NCBI GenBank assembly: GCA_013141115.1
Contig: JABFRP010000003.1
Location: 434,001-498,000 of the forward strand
Direction: 5' to 3'
DNA from: Ferruginibacter sp.
GTDB lineage: Bacteria > Bacteroidota > Bacteroidia > Chitinophagales > Chitinophagaceae
DNA length: 64,000 nt
Positions 8,075 through 17,083 of this stretch are shown here, piece after piece (the first letter of the stretch is position 1; each line of letters begins with the position of its first letter). The position numbers and the translations under genes were made by a program. The notes under the pieces are model-generated. The model saw nothing but the letters and a program-made list of their open reading frames with translations. It did no database searches and was not told the DNA's origin.

Positions 8075-9217
8075 ATGAAATTCATCAAAGCCTTACTGGT
8101 TATCAGCACCTGTTTAGTAGTGGTACAAACTACCTCTGCACAAAAACTGGCCGCTAAAAAACAAGTCTTAAAAAGTATTACGCTGGCCAATAAATATTTT
8201 ATGGATAAGTGGCCCGATGCCGGCAAACCCATTTATGTGCCCAGCCGCAGCCGCACCTGGCCCAGCCATATCTGGACGAGGGCCGTGTATTACGAAGGCC
8301 TGATGGCATTATACAGTGTAGATAAACAAAAAGCCTATTACAATTATGCGGTGGACTGGGGCGCCAAACACCAATGGAATTTGCGTGACGGTACCAGGAC
8401 CCGTAACGGCGATAACCAGGCCTGCGGCCAAACCTATATCGACCTGTATTTAATTGATAAAGATAAAAGCCATATCGACAGTATTAAAGCATCGATTGAC
8501 CTGATGATGCAAAGCCAGAAGATAGACGACTGGCATTGGGTGGATGCTATACAAATGGCCATGCCCGTGTTTGCCAAGCTGGGCGTAATTTATAAAGACA
8601 CGAATTATTTTCACCGCATGTATGAAATGTATGCCTTTACTAAATACAAACATGGTGATAAGGGTTTGTTCAATGCTGCCGAAGGTTTGTGGTGGCGGGA
8701 TAAGGATTTTGATCCGCCCTACAAAGAACCTAATGGCGAAGATTGTTACTGGAGCCGTGGCAATGGTTGGGTAGTGGCGGCATTGGTTCGTGTGTTAAAC
8801 ACTATTCCTAAAAACGAAACCCACCGTGCAGAATATTTAAGTGATTATAAAGCGATGATGGCTGCACTCGTCCCCATTCAGCGCAATGATGGTTACTGGA
8901 ATGCCAGCCTGCACGACAGTACCAATTTTGGTGGCAAAGAATTAACCGGCACCAGCTTATTTGTATATGGTATGGCCTGGGGCATCAACAATAAAATACT
9001 GGATAAAGCCACTTACTTACCTGTAATTACCAAAGCATGGAATGCGATGGCCAAAGAAAGTGTGCATGCCAATGGCTTTTTAGGCTGGGTGCAGGGCACA
9101 GGTAAAGAACCCAAAGAATCGCAGCCCGTTACTTACGACAGGGAACCGGATTTTGAGGATTTTGGATTGGGTTGTTTTTTGTTAGCGGGGAGTGAAGTAT
9201 ACAAGATTAAACGATAG
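8075..9217 (+). CDS. GH105 unsaturated uronyl hydrolase
   Basis: A secreted (signal peptide through about residue 22) alpha6/alpha6-barrel enzyme of GH105, the YteR/YesR-type unsaturated rhamnogalacturonyl hydrolases. These hydrate the 4,5-double bond left by pectin or glucuronan lyases and so release the terminal unsaturated uronic acid. The catalytic Asp is visible in WVDAIQMAMP (Asp157), together with SRGNGWVVAAL near residues 228-238. Its 380 residues are typical. First gene of the PUL; a second GH105 lies at 53179 and a GH88 at 62788, so three unsaturated-uronate enzymes are encoded. Galacturonyl versus glucuronyl preference cannot be decided. Confidence 0.9.
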   Translation: MKFIKALLVISTCLVVVQTTSAQKLAAKKQVLKSITLANKYFMDKWPDAGKPIYVPSRSRTWPSHIWTRAVYYEGLMALYSVDKQKAYYNYAVDWGAKHQWNLRDGTRTRNGDNQACGQTYIDLYLIDKDKSHIDSIKASIDLMMQSQKIDDWHWVDAIQMAMPVFAKLGVIYKDTNYFHRMYEMYAFTKYKHGDKGLFNAAEGLWWRDKDFDPPYKEPNGEDCYWSRGNGWVVAALVRVLNTIPKNETHRAEYLSDYKAMMAALVPIQRNDGYWNASLHDSTNFGGKELTGTSLFVYGMAWGINNKILDKATYLPVITKAWNAMAKESVHANGFLGWVQGTGKEPKESQPVTYDREPDFEDFGLGCFLLAGSEVYKIKR

Positions 9218-9330
9218 CGAATAGTCAATAGTGAATGTGTGCTAACGAAGCCACAGTTTGCTACTCAGCAGAGCGTTTTGAAGTATGGCCTCGGAAAAAA
9301 TTGCGTTAAGAAAATTGGGTGGCGGGATGT

Positions 9331-9428
9331 TAAAATGAAATTGATGTTACCAATGCCCGGAATTATTCTTAGCTGGTAAGTCGCACATAGCAAGGAGTTG
9401 TACAACAGCTTGAGCTAATTTCATTTTA
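9331..9428 (-). repeat. Inverted repeat around a 25-codon open frame
   Basis: TAAAATGAAATT (9331-9342) and its exact inverse AATTTCATTTTA (9417-9428) bracket a minus-strand open frame at 9347-9424 that starts MKLAQAVVQLLAMCDLPA. The similarity extends outward with one indel (CGGGATGT and, on the other strand, CGGGTGT), making about 18 bp. A perfect palindrome GTTGTACAAC lies inside. It may be a short mobile-element remnant, a structured RNA, or a microprotein gene. The rest of the 302-bp gap (9218-9519) has no other gene. Confidence 0.4.
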
Positions 9429-9477
9429 CACCCGACGAACAATTTTTAGCTTTTTTTTCCGCAGCCTTGAATTTTTG

Positions 9478-9503
9478 CTTCTTTTTTTTCAAGAAAAAAG
9501 AAG
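9478..9503. terminator. Perfect AT-rich hairpin upstream of GH2
   Basis: CTTCTTTTTT (9478-9487) pairs perfectly with AAAAAAGAAG (9494-9503) across a 6-base loop, 16 bases before the GH2 start. It could end read-through from GH105 or be a leader structure; without a GC stem it is a weak terminator. Confidence 0.35.
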
Positions 9504-9519
9504 AATAAAGACACCTACA

Positions 9520-12474
9520 ATGAAAAAAATATTCCTGTTACTTTTTTTGATGATCTCTTTTTGCAGCTTTGCACAAAGACAAAAATATAATTTCAACAGC
9601 GACTGGAAAGTATTGATCGGCGACGACTCCACCGCCATCAGCAACAACTACAACGATGCCAGTTGGAAAAACGTAACCCTTCCTTACGCCTGGAACGAAG
9701 ACGATGCATTTAAAAAAGATATCGTAGACCTACGAACCGGTATTGCCTGGTACCGCAAACATTTTAAAATTCCCGCTACACAAAAAGGGCAAAAAATATT
9801 TATAGAATTTGAAGGCATACGCCAGGCCGGAACATTTTATGTAAACGGAAAGTACATTGGCCTGCACGAAAACGGAGTGATGGCTTTTGGTTTTGATATT
9901 ACCGCTGCCGTAAATTTTGGCAGCGAGGAAAATATTATTGCGGTACGCATCGACAACAGTTGGGATTATAGAGAAAAAGCTACCAACAGCAAATACCAGT
10001 GGGAGGATAAAAATTTTAATGCCAACTATGGCGGTATCAGTAAAAATGTTTTTCTGCATGTAGTGCCAAAGGTTTACCAAACACTGCCCTTGTATGCAGG
10101 TTTAAAAACAACAGGGGTTTATATTTATGCCGATAATTACAATAGCAAAGGCAAATCTGCAACAGTACATGCCGAAAGTGAAGTAAAGAATGAAGGCTTA
10201 TCCAAACTAAATATTGTTTACGAAGTTTCGGTGGCTGATAAGGATGGCAAAATAATTAAAACTTTTACAGGAGATAAAACAACCATTGCTCCCGGCGAAA
10301 CCAAAACAGTAAAAGCGGCAGCACCGGTTAATGGATTAAATTTCTGGAGCTGGGGTTATGGTTATTTGTACAATGTACAAACCAGGTTAACAGTAAATAA
10401 TATTACTATAGATGCAGTAACCACCACCACTGGTTTTAGAAAAACCGAATTTAAAAACGGGATGATCTACCTGAACGACCGTGTAATAATGGTACATGGC
10501 TACGCACAAAGAACCAGTAATGAATGGCCGGCCGTTGGTGTAAGTGTACCGGCATGGCTAAGCGATTACAGCAACGGATTAATGGTGGAAAGCGGAGGCA
10601 ATTTAGTGCGCTGGATGCACATTACCCCATGGAAACAGGATATTGAAAGTTGTGATAGAGTTGGATTGATGCAGGCCATGCAGGCAGGCGATGCAGAAAA
10701 AGATGTGGAAGGTGTACGCTGGCTGCAACGCAAAGCGGTAATGGTAGATGCTATTATTTATAACCGCAATAACCCCAGCATTATTTTTTACGAATGCGGT
10801 AACGAAAGCATCAGCGAAAAACACATGCAGGAGATGAAAGACATCCGCAATTTATATGATGCATTTGGCGGCCGTGCTATAGGCAGCCGGGAAATGCTGG
10901 ATAGCAAAACCGCAGAATACGGCGGCGAAATGTTGTACACTAATAAAAGCGCCAACATACCTATGTGGGCTATGGAATATAGTCGTGACGAAGGATCGAG
11001 AAAATATTGGGATGAGTACACGCCACCATTTCATAAAGATGGTGATGGGCCATTGCACAACGGGCAACCTGCTGCAGCCTACAACCGTAACATGGAAAGC
11101 CATGCCGTGGAAAATGTAAAACGCTGGTTTGAATTTTGGAACGAAAGGCCGGGTACCGGAAAGCGGGTAAGCGCTGGCGGTGTTAACATAGTTTGGAGTG
11201 AGACCAACACCCATCATCGGGGCGAAGAAAATTACCGCCGCAGTGGCGAAGTAGATGCATTAAGAATTAAAAAAGAAAATTTTTATGCCCATGAAGTAAT
11301 GTGGGATGGCTGGGTGAATCCTGAAAAGCAACATATACATATTGTAGGCCACTGGAATTATAAAGCCGGAGTTACTAAAGATATTTTTATTGTCAGCTCT
11401 GCAGCAAAAGTAGAGTTAAAAGTAAATGGCGTATCGCAGGGCTTTGGTGCAAAGAGCGATGGCTTTTTATTTACGTTTAAAAACATAACATGGAAGGCAG
11501 GTAATATCAGTGCTAAAGGTTACGATGAAAAAGACAATGTTGTTTGTGCTGATCAACTCATTACTGTTGGTGAACCTGTGGCACTGCGTTTAAAAAATAT
11601 AAAACGTCCTGTTGATTTTGTTGCCAATGGTCACGACCTGGCGATGGTAGAAGTGGAAGTGGTGGATGCAAAAGGCAACCGTTGCCCAACGGCATTAAAT
11701 ATGATCAGCTATACTTTAGATGGGCCTGCAGAATGGCGTGGCGGTATGGCAATGGGGCCGGATAATTATATTTTAACCAAAATTTTTCCGGTAGAAGGCG
11801 GTGTAAATCGTTTTTTAATTCGCAGTACTACTAAAGCAGGGATAATAAATATTACTGCTACAGCAGATGGATTAAAACCGGCCAGCATCAGTTTAACTAC
11901 AAAAGCATTTGCAACCGAAAATGGCTTATCTAAAATTTTACCTGCTGCAGGTTTACCTTCCGTTTTAAAAAGAGGACCAACACCTGCAACGCCATCGTAC
12001 AGCATGTTGCGTAAACCAGTTGCCATTATTAATGCTACTGCCGGTGCCAATACCGATAGTGCTTTTGCCAGCTATGATGACAATGAACTGAGTGATTGGG
12101 TAAATGATGGTAAACTAAATACCGCATGGGTGGAATATGATTTGGAAAGAGAAGCAACAGTTAGTGAAATTACTTTGAAGCTGAATAATTTCCGCAGCAG
12201 AATTTATCCGTTAATTATTACTATTGATGGGAAAGAAATATTTAATGGCAATACCAAAACATCGTTGGGCTATCATACTATTCAATGTAATCCTTTAAAA
12301 GGTAAAAAGCTACGCATACAATTATCGGCGGTTGCCGAAAATAAAAATGCCGATGCTGGTGTGGAAGTGAATGGTAAAAAACTGGATGATGGTGTAAAGC
12401 GCAATGATGCCAACGCAAAAGGTACTTTAAGTATTATTGAAGTGGAGATTTATGAGGCGTTATCAAAACAGTAG
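9520..12474 (+). CDS. GH2 family glycoside hydrolase with C-terminal modules
   Basis: A secreted 984-residue retaining exo-glycosidase of GH2. Visible parts are a signal peptide (MKKIFLLLFLMISFCSFAQ), an N-terminal jelly roll (to about 190), an Ig-like sandwich, and a TIM barrel with the acid/base in CGNES (Glu429) and probable nucleophile in WAMEYS (Glu486). About 400 further residues include a DUF4982-like/Big-like domain and a discoidin-like sandwich near the end. The ATG at 9520 starts exactly at the signal peptide and is preferred over TTG at 9475. The activity could be beta-galactosidase or beta-glucuronidase/galacturonidase; a uronidase would suit this PUL. Confidence 0.87.
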   Translation: MKKIFLLLFLMISFCSFAQRQKYNFNSDWKVLIGDDSTAISNNYNDASWKNVTLPYAWNEDDAFKKDIVDLRTGIAWYRKHFKIPATQKGQKIFIEFEGIRQAGTFYVNGKYIGLHENGVMAFGFDITAAVNFGSEENIIAVRIDNSWDYREKATNSKYQWEDKNFNANYGGISKNVFLHVVPKVYQTLPLYAGLKTTGVYIYADNYNSKGKSATVHAESEVKNEGLSKLNIVYEVSVADKDGKIIKTFTGDKTTIAPGETKTVKAAAPVNGLNFWSWGYGYLYNVQTRLTVNNITIDAVTTTTGFRKTEFKNGMIYLNDRVIMVHGYAQRTSNEWPAVGVSVPAWLSDYSNGLMVESGGNLVRWMHITPWKQDIESCDRVGLMQAMQAGDAEKDVEGVRWLQRKAVMVDAIIYNRNNPSIIFYECGNESISEKHMQEMKDIRNLYDAFGGRAIGSREMLDSKTAEYGGEMLYTNKSANIPMWAMEYSRDEGSRKYWDEYTPPFHKDGDGPLHNGQPAAAYNRNMESHAVENVKRWFEFWNERPGTGKRVSAGGVNIVWSETNTHHRGEENYRRSGEVDALRIKKENFYAHEVMWDGWVNPEKQHIHIVGHWNYKAGVTKDIFIVSSAAKVELKVNGVSQGFGAKSDGFLFTFKNITWKAGNISAKGYDEKDNVVCADQLITVGEPVALRLKNIKRPVDFVANGHDLAMVEVEVVDAKGNRCPTALNMISYTLDGPAEWRGGMAMGPDNYILTKIFPVEGGVNRFLIRSTTKAGIINITATADGLKPASISLTTKAFATENGLSKILPAAGLPSVLKRGPTPATPSYSMLRKPVAIINATAGANTDSAFASYDDNELSDWVNDGKLNTAWVEYDLEREATVSEITLKLNNFRSRIYPLIITIDGKEIFNGNTKTSLGYHTIQCNPLKGKKLRIQLSAVAENKNADAGVEVNGKKLDDGVKRNDANAKGTLSIIEVEIYEALSKQ

Positions 12475-12524
12475 TGGCCAGCTGTAAAAATGTTATCTGT
12501 CTACTATAATCAATTGCTTGCGGT

Positions 12525-13958
12525 ATGAAAATATTAATTGTAGTGTTTTTGCTAAGCTGTAGTGTTACTGCATACACACAGTCAAAAGCAAGAATAGCCT
12601 ATTCCAGGGAAAATGTGTTTATTGACAACGCTGATAAAATAGACCTGATTGCTAATCTTGCAGGTAATCATCACCTGCTTGGTTTTACCGGGCAAAAAAA
12701 AACGCAGTTGTTTATTTTTAATACCAGGCTGGAGCTTCAAAAAAAAATACTGTTGCCTTTTGTACTTCCCGAAAAGGCCGAAATAAGGATCACCCGTTTT
12801 AATGTATTTTACTATTTATGTGTACGGGCACGGTTCGGTGTAAAATTTCAGATGTGGAAAATTGATGCCGATGGTAGCGCCAGTGATCTTTCCGCTGCTT
12901 TTGAAAAACTGCTGCCGGTAACGTCTTACCAGGTGGAGCCCGAATTTCAATTGGTGCCTTACCAGCAAGGTTTGTTTTTTACCTACCACAGCAACTCAGC
13001 CGATGCAGAAAAAAATACTGTAGTGCTGCTGCACACCGATACTGCATTTAAGATATTGGCCATGCACAAAGTACAGTATGATTTTAAAAAAGATGAAGAA
13101 TTACTGCGGCAGGAAACCATCATGTTTGGCAAATATTTGCTGGTACTTAAAACGGCCCGTAGTAATACTGCACTGGAAGTAATGAAGGTGAATCTGGCCA
13201 CAGGCTTTACCATAAAAAATTTATTTTACAGTGCAGGGCATTTGTATTCACAACCTGCTGCGCATTACAATGCTTACGATTCGGGCATTACAGTTACCGC
13301 ACAGCTTACAGATATGGGCAGGTATATTTCCAGGAGTTATGTATTTATCAGCAGGCTTAATAAAATACTTATAGAGCAGGGGAAGCCTGCGGTACTTAAA
13401 GCGCAGTTTAATAAAAATACCCACAGCAATTTTTTATTGATGGAAGGGGGTAAATGGCTGTGTTTAACACAAGGGTACCAGCAATTAAAAAAATCGGGCC
13501 AGGATAATATTGTTTCCTATCAGAATTATATGCAGGAGGATTCTGCTATGTTGCCTGCGGTAGCAAACCCGGTAGCTACCAATATTGAAAAGTATTTTAA
13601 CTGGAACATACAGGAGCATGGCATACGTTTTTCGTTACTGGATAAAACGGCTGCCATACTTAATGAGCGGTACGAACCTAACAATAAAGATTTTTACTCC
13701 ATTTTACCCAATAAATTTACCCGTTTTAATATTGGTGACAAAGATTACCTGTTATTGGGGCAGCGGTTTGTAAACCGGCGCAATGGGTTGCTGATGGCAT
13801 ATGCCAACGAAGAAAAGAAATTGGATTATATTAATATCGGTGTCAATTTCAGGAATGAATACCTGTTATCCAAATGCCAGAAAATAGGACAAAAAAAGAT
13901 CATCATGCCTTACATTCGCTGGCGCAATGCAGGGTTGCTGCAACTAACTATTGAATAG
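12525..13958 (+). CDS. Secreted protein of unknown function, propeller-like (477 aa)
   Basis: The protein has a signal peptide (MKILIVVFLLSCSVTAYTQ) and then about 455 residues dominated by regularly spaced beta strands with repeating patterns such as LLGFTGQKKTQLFIFNTRLE, which suggest a beta-propeller; no catalytic motif is seen. I recognise no named family. It sits between GH2 and a sulfatase, 50 bases after the former and 19 before the latter, and is therefore very probably co-transcribed. Its role could be glycan binding, or it may be an unassigned enzyme. It is not lipid-anchored. Confidence 0.72.
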   Translation: MKILIVVFLLSCSVTAYTQSKARIAYSRENVFIDNADKIDLIANLAGNHHLLGFTGQKKTQLFIFNTRLELQKKILLPFVLPEKAEIRITRFNVFYYLCVRARFGVKFQMWKIDADGSASDLSAAFEKLLPVTSYQVEPEFQLVPYQQGLFFTYHSNSADAEKNTVVLLHTDTAFKILAMHKVQYDFKKDEELLRQETIMFGKYLLVLKTARSNTALEVMKVNLATGFTIKNLFYSAGHLYSQPAAHYNAYDSGITVTAQLTDMGRYISRSYVFISRLNKILIEQGKPAVLKAQFNKNTHSNFLLMEGGKWLCLTQGYQQLKKSGQDNIVSYQNYMQEDSAMLPAVANPVATNIEKYFNWNIQEHGIRFSLLDKTAAILNERYEPNNKDFYSILPNKFTRFNIGDKDYLLLGQRFVNRRNGLLMAYANEEKKLDYINIGVNFRNEYLLSKCQKIGQKKIIMPYIRWRNAGLLQLTIE

Positions 13959-13977
13959 TACTTTTAATTTTACTATT

Positions 13978-15429
13978 ATGTATAAGGTCGTAAAATTTTT
14001 TTTTCTGATAACAACAGTTTTGTTTTTTGCAGTAACAGCAAAAGTTATGGCACAGCAAAAACTTACTAAAAAACAACCCAATATCATTTTCGTTTTTGCA
14101 GATGATTTAGGCTATGCTGATATTGGTTGTTATGGCCAGCAAAAAATTGAAACCCCTAATATCGACCGTATGGCAAAAAACGGATTACGGTTTACGCAAT
14201 TCTATTCTGGCTCTACGGTTTGTGGCCCGGCACGCTGCAGTTTTTTTACAGGCCTGCACACGGGACATACTGTAATTCGTGGCAATAAACCTTTTGCTCC
14301 CGAAGGGCAAACCCCGTTGCCCGATTCGGTAATAACGCTGGCCAATATTTTACAGCAAAACGGTTATACCACCGCCGCATTTGGTAAATGGGGTTTAGGT
14401 TTTAATCAAAACAGCGGCGATCCTAATAAAAAAGGTTTCGATAAATTTTATGGTTACAATTGCCAGAGCCTGGCACATGATTATTATCCACCGTATTTAT
14501 GGGATAACCATAGCAAAGTTGATCTTGCAGTAAATAAAAAATACGATTCTGTTTATTCGGCCTCTTTAATTCAGCAGCAGGCCATTCAGTATATTAAACA
14601 GCAGGGCAGCAAACCATTTTTTATGTACCTGCCTTATACTTTGCCGCATGGCGATGTTATTGGTCCGCACGATAGCTTGTATAAATATTACACCAAAAAA
14701 TTTAACGAGGTAAAACTAACCGGTAGTAATTTAAAAACCAGAGAACATAATATTAAACCCGAGCCATTACCTCATGCACAGTATGCCGCAATGGTAGCCA
14801 GGCTTGATGGTTATGTGGGAGAAATTATTGCCACACTAAAAGCAAAGGGATTGTTGGAAAACACGCTGCTGATATTTACCAGCGATAACGGTCCGCATAA
14901 AGAAAATGGTGGCGACCCCGAATTTTTTGGCAGCAATGGTATGTACCGCGGTATTAAAAGAGATCTGTATGAAGGTGGAATACGTGTGCCATTCATTGCT
15001 TACTGGCCGGGAAAAATTCAGCCAGCAGTTACTGATCAAATAGCTGCGCTTTGGGATATGTATCCCAGTTTTTTATCGGCAGCACAGGTGCAAACAAAAG
15101 TTAAGACAGATGGTATTTCTATAATGCCCAGCTTATTAAAAACCGGCAAGCAGTTACAACATGATTATTTGTATTGGGAGTTTCATGAAAATGATGGCCG
15201 CCAGGCGGTACGCTGGAAAGACTGGAAGTTGGTAAAATTGAATGTAAATAAACCCGGGGCTACGGTTGAACTGTATGACTTGAAATATGACCCTGAGGAA
15301 AAAAATAATTTGATGGATAAATTTCCTGCGGTAGTAAAAAGGATGGAGAAGATGATAAAAAATGCGCATGTTACTAATAAGGATTGGCCTTTGTTGCCGG
15401 AGGAAATGCAGGAGAAGAAGATGGAGTAA
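13978..15429 (+). CDS. S1-type (formylglycine) sulfatase
   Basis: A secreted 483-residue sulfatase. The formylglycine signature CGPAR (Cys82) is intact, so activity needs maturation by an anaerobic or aerobic sulfatase-maturating enzyme, none of which is in this window. Other hallmarks are FADDLGYADIGCYG (Asp-Asp metal site), FGKWGLG, and the C-terminal TSDNGPH metal-binding block. It hydrolyses sulfate esters, probably of sulfated sugars. The ATG at 13978 fits the signal peptide and avoids overlap with the previous gene. Sulfate is uncommon in land-plant pectin, so this gene hints at an algal, animal or unusual substrate; some family members have phosphatase or other activities. Confidence 0.9.
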   Translation: MYKVVKFFFLITTVLFFAVTAKVMAQQKLTKKQPNIIFVFADDLGYADIGCYGQQKIETPNIDRMAKNGLRFTQFYSGSTVCGPARCSFFTGLHTGHTVIRGNKPFAPEGQTPLPDSVITLANILQQNGYTTAAFGKWGLGFNQNSGDPNKKGFDKFYGYNCQSLAHDYYPPYLWDNHSKVDLAVNKKYDSVYSASLIQQQAIQYIKQQGSKPFFMYLPYTLPHGDVIGPHDSLYKYYTKKFNEVKLTGSNLKTREHNIKPEPLPHAQYAAMVARLDGYVGEIIATLKAKGLLENTLLIFTSDNGPHKENGGDPEFFGSNGMYRGIKRDLYEGGIRVPFIAYWPGKIQPAVTDQIAALWDMYPSFLSAAQVQTKVKTDGISIMPSLLKTGKQLQHDYLYWEFHENDGRQAVRWKDWKLVKLNVNKPGATVELYDLKYDPEEKNNLMDKFPAVVKRMEKMIKNAHVTNKDWPLLPEEMQEKKME

Positions 15430-15444
15430 ATGTAAGATGTATAG

Positions 15445-15467
15445 ATCGCCTGCGGCGATTTATTTTT
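15445..15467 (+). terminator. Intrinsic terminator after sulfatase
   Basis: ATCGCC-TGC-GGCGAT (15445-15459) forms a tight 6-bp hairpin followed by TTATTTTT, 15 bases after the sulfatase stop. Confidence 0.65.
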
Positions 15468-15469
15468 AG

Positions 15470-15627
15470 AACGCAGATGATTATGATTATTAAGATATTT
15501 TATGATAGATCTTAATTCATCATACCCATCATAAAAATCAGCGTTCCCTCAAACCGCTGGAAGCGGTACATTTTTTCAAGGTGAATAATCAGCGTTCCCC
15601 CAACCGCTGCAAGCGGTTCAATTTTAT
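15470..15627. repeat. Composite interspersed repeat: long hairpin plus tandem units
   Basis: From AACGC (15470) to GCGTT (15545) the sequence is a long imperfect inverted repeat, with an inner stem ATTAAGAT/ATCTTAAT (15489-15496, 15509-15516). It runs into two direct copies of a unit of about 40 bp starting AATCAGCGTTCCC (15537 and 15587), each with a small hairpin (CCGCTGGAAGCGG, CCGCTGCAAGCGG). I recall similar AACGCAGAT...ATCAGCGTT elements between genes in many Bacteroidota. This fills the 331-bp gap before the PL22 gene; a CATCTTTG box near 15635 is a weak promoter candidate. Confidence 0.7.
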
Positions 15628-15760
15628 TTATCCTCATCTTTGTCAGCATCATGTAACTACAGGATGGATAGAAAGTTTTATTAAAATAAGTTGTGTTCGC
15701 TATTCACATCCACCAAATAACGATTTTAACGATTGTATCAACTTTAAATCTTTTACAGTA

Positions 15761-17014
15761 ATGAAAGTTTTATTAACAGGATTGCTGATAGCAACCGCTT
15801 GCAATGCATTGCAGGCACAGGAAACTTTAGAAACCGGCGGCAAAAAAATGCCCGCCGAATGGGTAGATAAAGACACCCATCACAAAGTGGTAAACTTATC
15901 CGCAGGATTACCGGGCAACAGTTTAAGTTTTTATTTTCACAACAATCCTTTTATTGGTAACGAAATGATCTTTTACAACAACAGCAAACAAGCGGCTGCT
16001 GATGTTACCGATATGAAAAGGGAAGAAGTAAAAGCCAGCAACGAAAATAACCGGCAAATATTCAGTTACAATTTCGATACTAAAAAAACAACCCAGCTTA
16101 CCCATTGTGCAGCACCCATGAATGGCGAAGTGGTATCGGCAAAAACAAAAACTATTTTCTACCAGATTAAAGACAGCATTTTTGCGCTGGATTTTGTTAC
16201 AAAAAAAACAAGGCTGGTGTTTGTTTTTCCCGAAGATTTTAAATCATCTATAAGTGCGGTAAATGCAGATGGTACTTTACTGAGCGGATCAAGAGCTACC
16301 GATGCAGAAAAGGAAATTCTGAAAAATAATCCAAATAAAAGCAGCTACTTCAATTTAATTTACGATGCTCATTTACCTAAAACATTATTTACTATTAATG
16401 TAAAAACGGGGCAGCTGAATAAAATTTTTACCGATAGCGCCTGGCTCAATCATGTACAATTTTCTTCTGCCGATCCGGAGTTGTTGTCTTTTTGCCACGA
16501 AGGGCCATGGCATAAAGTAAACCGGATCTGGCATATCAATGTTAATACAAAAAAAATAATACAGGTACACCACCGCACCATGGATATGGAAATTTGGGGG
16601 CACGAATGGTTTGGTAAAAGCGGTAAAACCATGTGGTTTGATCTGCAGCAACCCCGTGGTAAAACTTTTTATGTAGGTGGTTATGATGTAGCCACCGGCA
16701 AAGAAATGAAATATGAGTTGCAGCGTAACGATTGGAGTGTACATTATAATAGCAATGCCACCGAAACTTTATTTGCAGGCGATGGCGGCGACCCTGGTGC
16801 CGTAGCTAAAGCACCCGATGGGCAATGGATCAACTTATTTACACCTAATGGCGATAAGTTTATTGCAGAAAAGTTGGTGAACATGAAACACCATCAATAT
16901 AAATTAGAACCCAATGTGCATTTTAGCCCGGATGGAAAATGGATAATTTTCCGTGCTAACTTTGAAGGTGAATCGAATGTGTATGCGGTGGAAATCGTGA
17001 AACGTGAATGGTGA
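15761..17014 (+). CDS. PL22-like oligogalacturonate lyase family protein
   Basis: A secreted 417-residue beta-propeller of the oligogalacturonate lyase (PL22) type. Those enzymes cleave short oligogalacturonides by beta-elimination and give unsaturated ends that feed GH105/GH88 or keto-acid pathways. The motif FCHEGPWHKVNRIW (His246 onward), a later WGHEW and a C-terminal HHQYKLEPNVHFSPDG fit the His-rich metal site of the family. The ATG at 15761 coincides with the signal peptide (MKVLLTGLLIATACNALQAQ), and 60 upstream in-frame codons are ignored. The last residues (VKREW) lie inside an interspersed GTGAAACGTGAAT repeat. A periplasmic location is unlike classical cytoplasmic PL22 enzymes. 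Confidence 0.8.
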   Translation: MKVLLTGLLIATACNALQAQETLETGGKKMPAEWVDKDTHHKVVNLSAGLPGNSLSFYFHNNPFIGNEMIFYNNSKQAAADVTDMKREEVKASNENNRQIFSYNFDTKKTTQLTHCAAPMNGEVVSAKTKTIFYQIKDSIFALDFVTKKTRLVFVFPEDFKSSISAVNADGTLLSGSRATDAEKEILKNNPNKSSYFNLIYDAHLPKTLFTINVKTGQLNKIFTDSAWLNHVQFSSADPELLSFCHEGPWHKVNRIWHINVNTKKIIQVHHRTMDMEIWGHEWFGKSGKTMWFDLQQPRGKTFYVGGYDVATGKEMKYELQRNDWSVHYNSNATETLFAGDGGDPGAVAKAPDGQWINLFTPNGDKFIAEKLVNMKHHQYKLEPNVHFSPDGKWIIFRANFEGESNVYAVEIVKREW

Positions 17015-17050
17015 AACGTGAATTATTGACTATTCACTTTTTACCATTGA
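16997..17050. repeat. GTGAAACGTGAAT repeat spanning a gene end
   Basis: Two tandem units GTGAAACGTGAAT (16997-17009, 17011-17023) are followed by an inverted ACTATTCAC/ACCATTGAC part. The PL22 stop codon lies within it. A related sequence (AATAGTCAATAGTGAATG) overlaps the GH105 stop near 9213-9236. Confidence 0.6.
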
Positions 17051-17083
17051 CAAAATCTTAAGTTTTGAAAATAAAAATAATTT

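Noticed and set aside
15581..15760. 60-codon N-terminal extension of the PL22-like protein
   Set aside because: It runs through the repeat cluster; the signal peptide begins exactly at the ATG at 15761.
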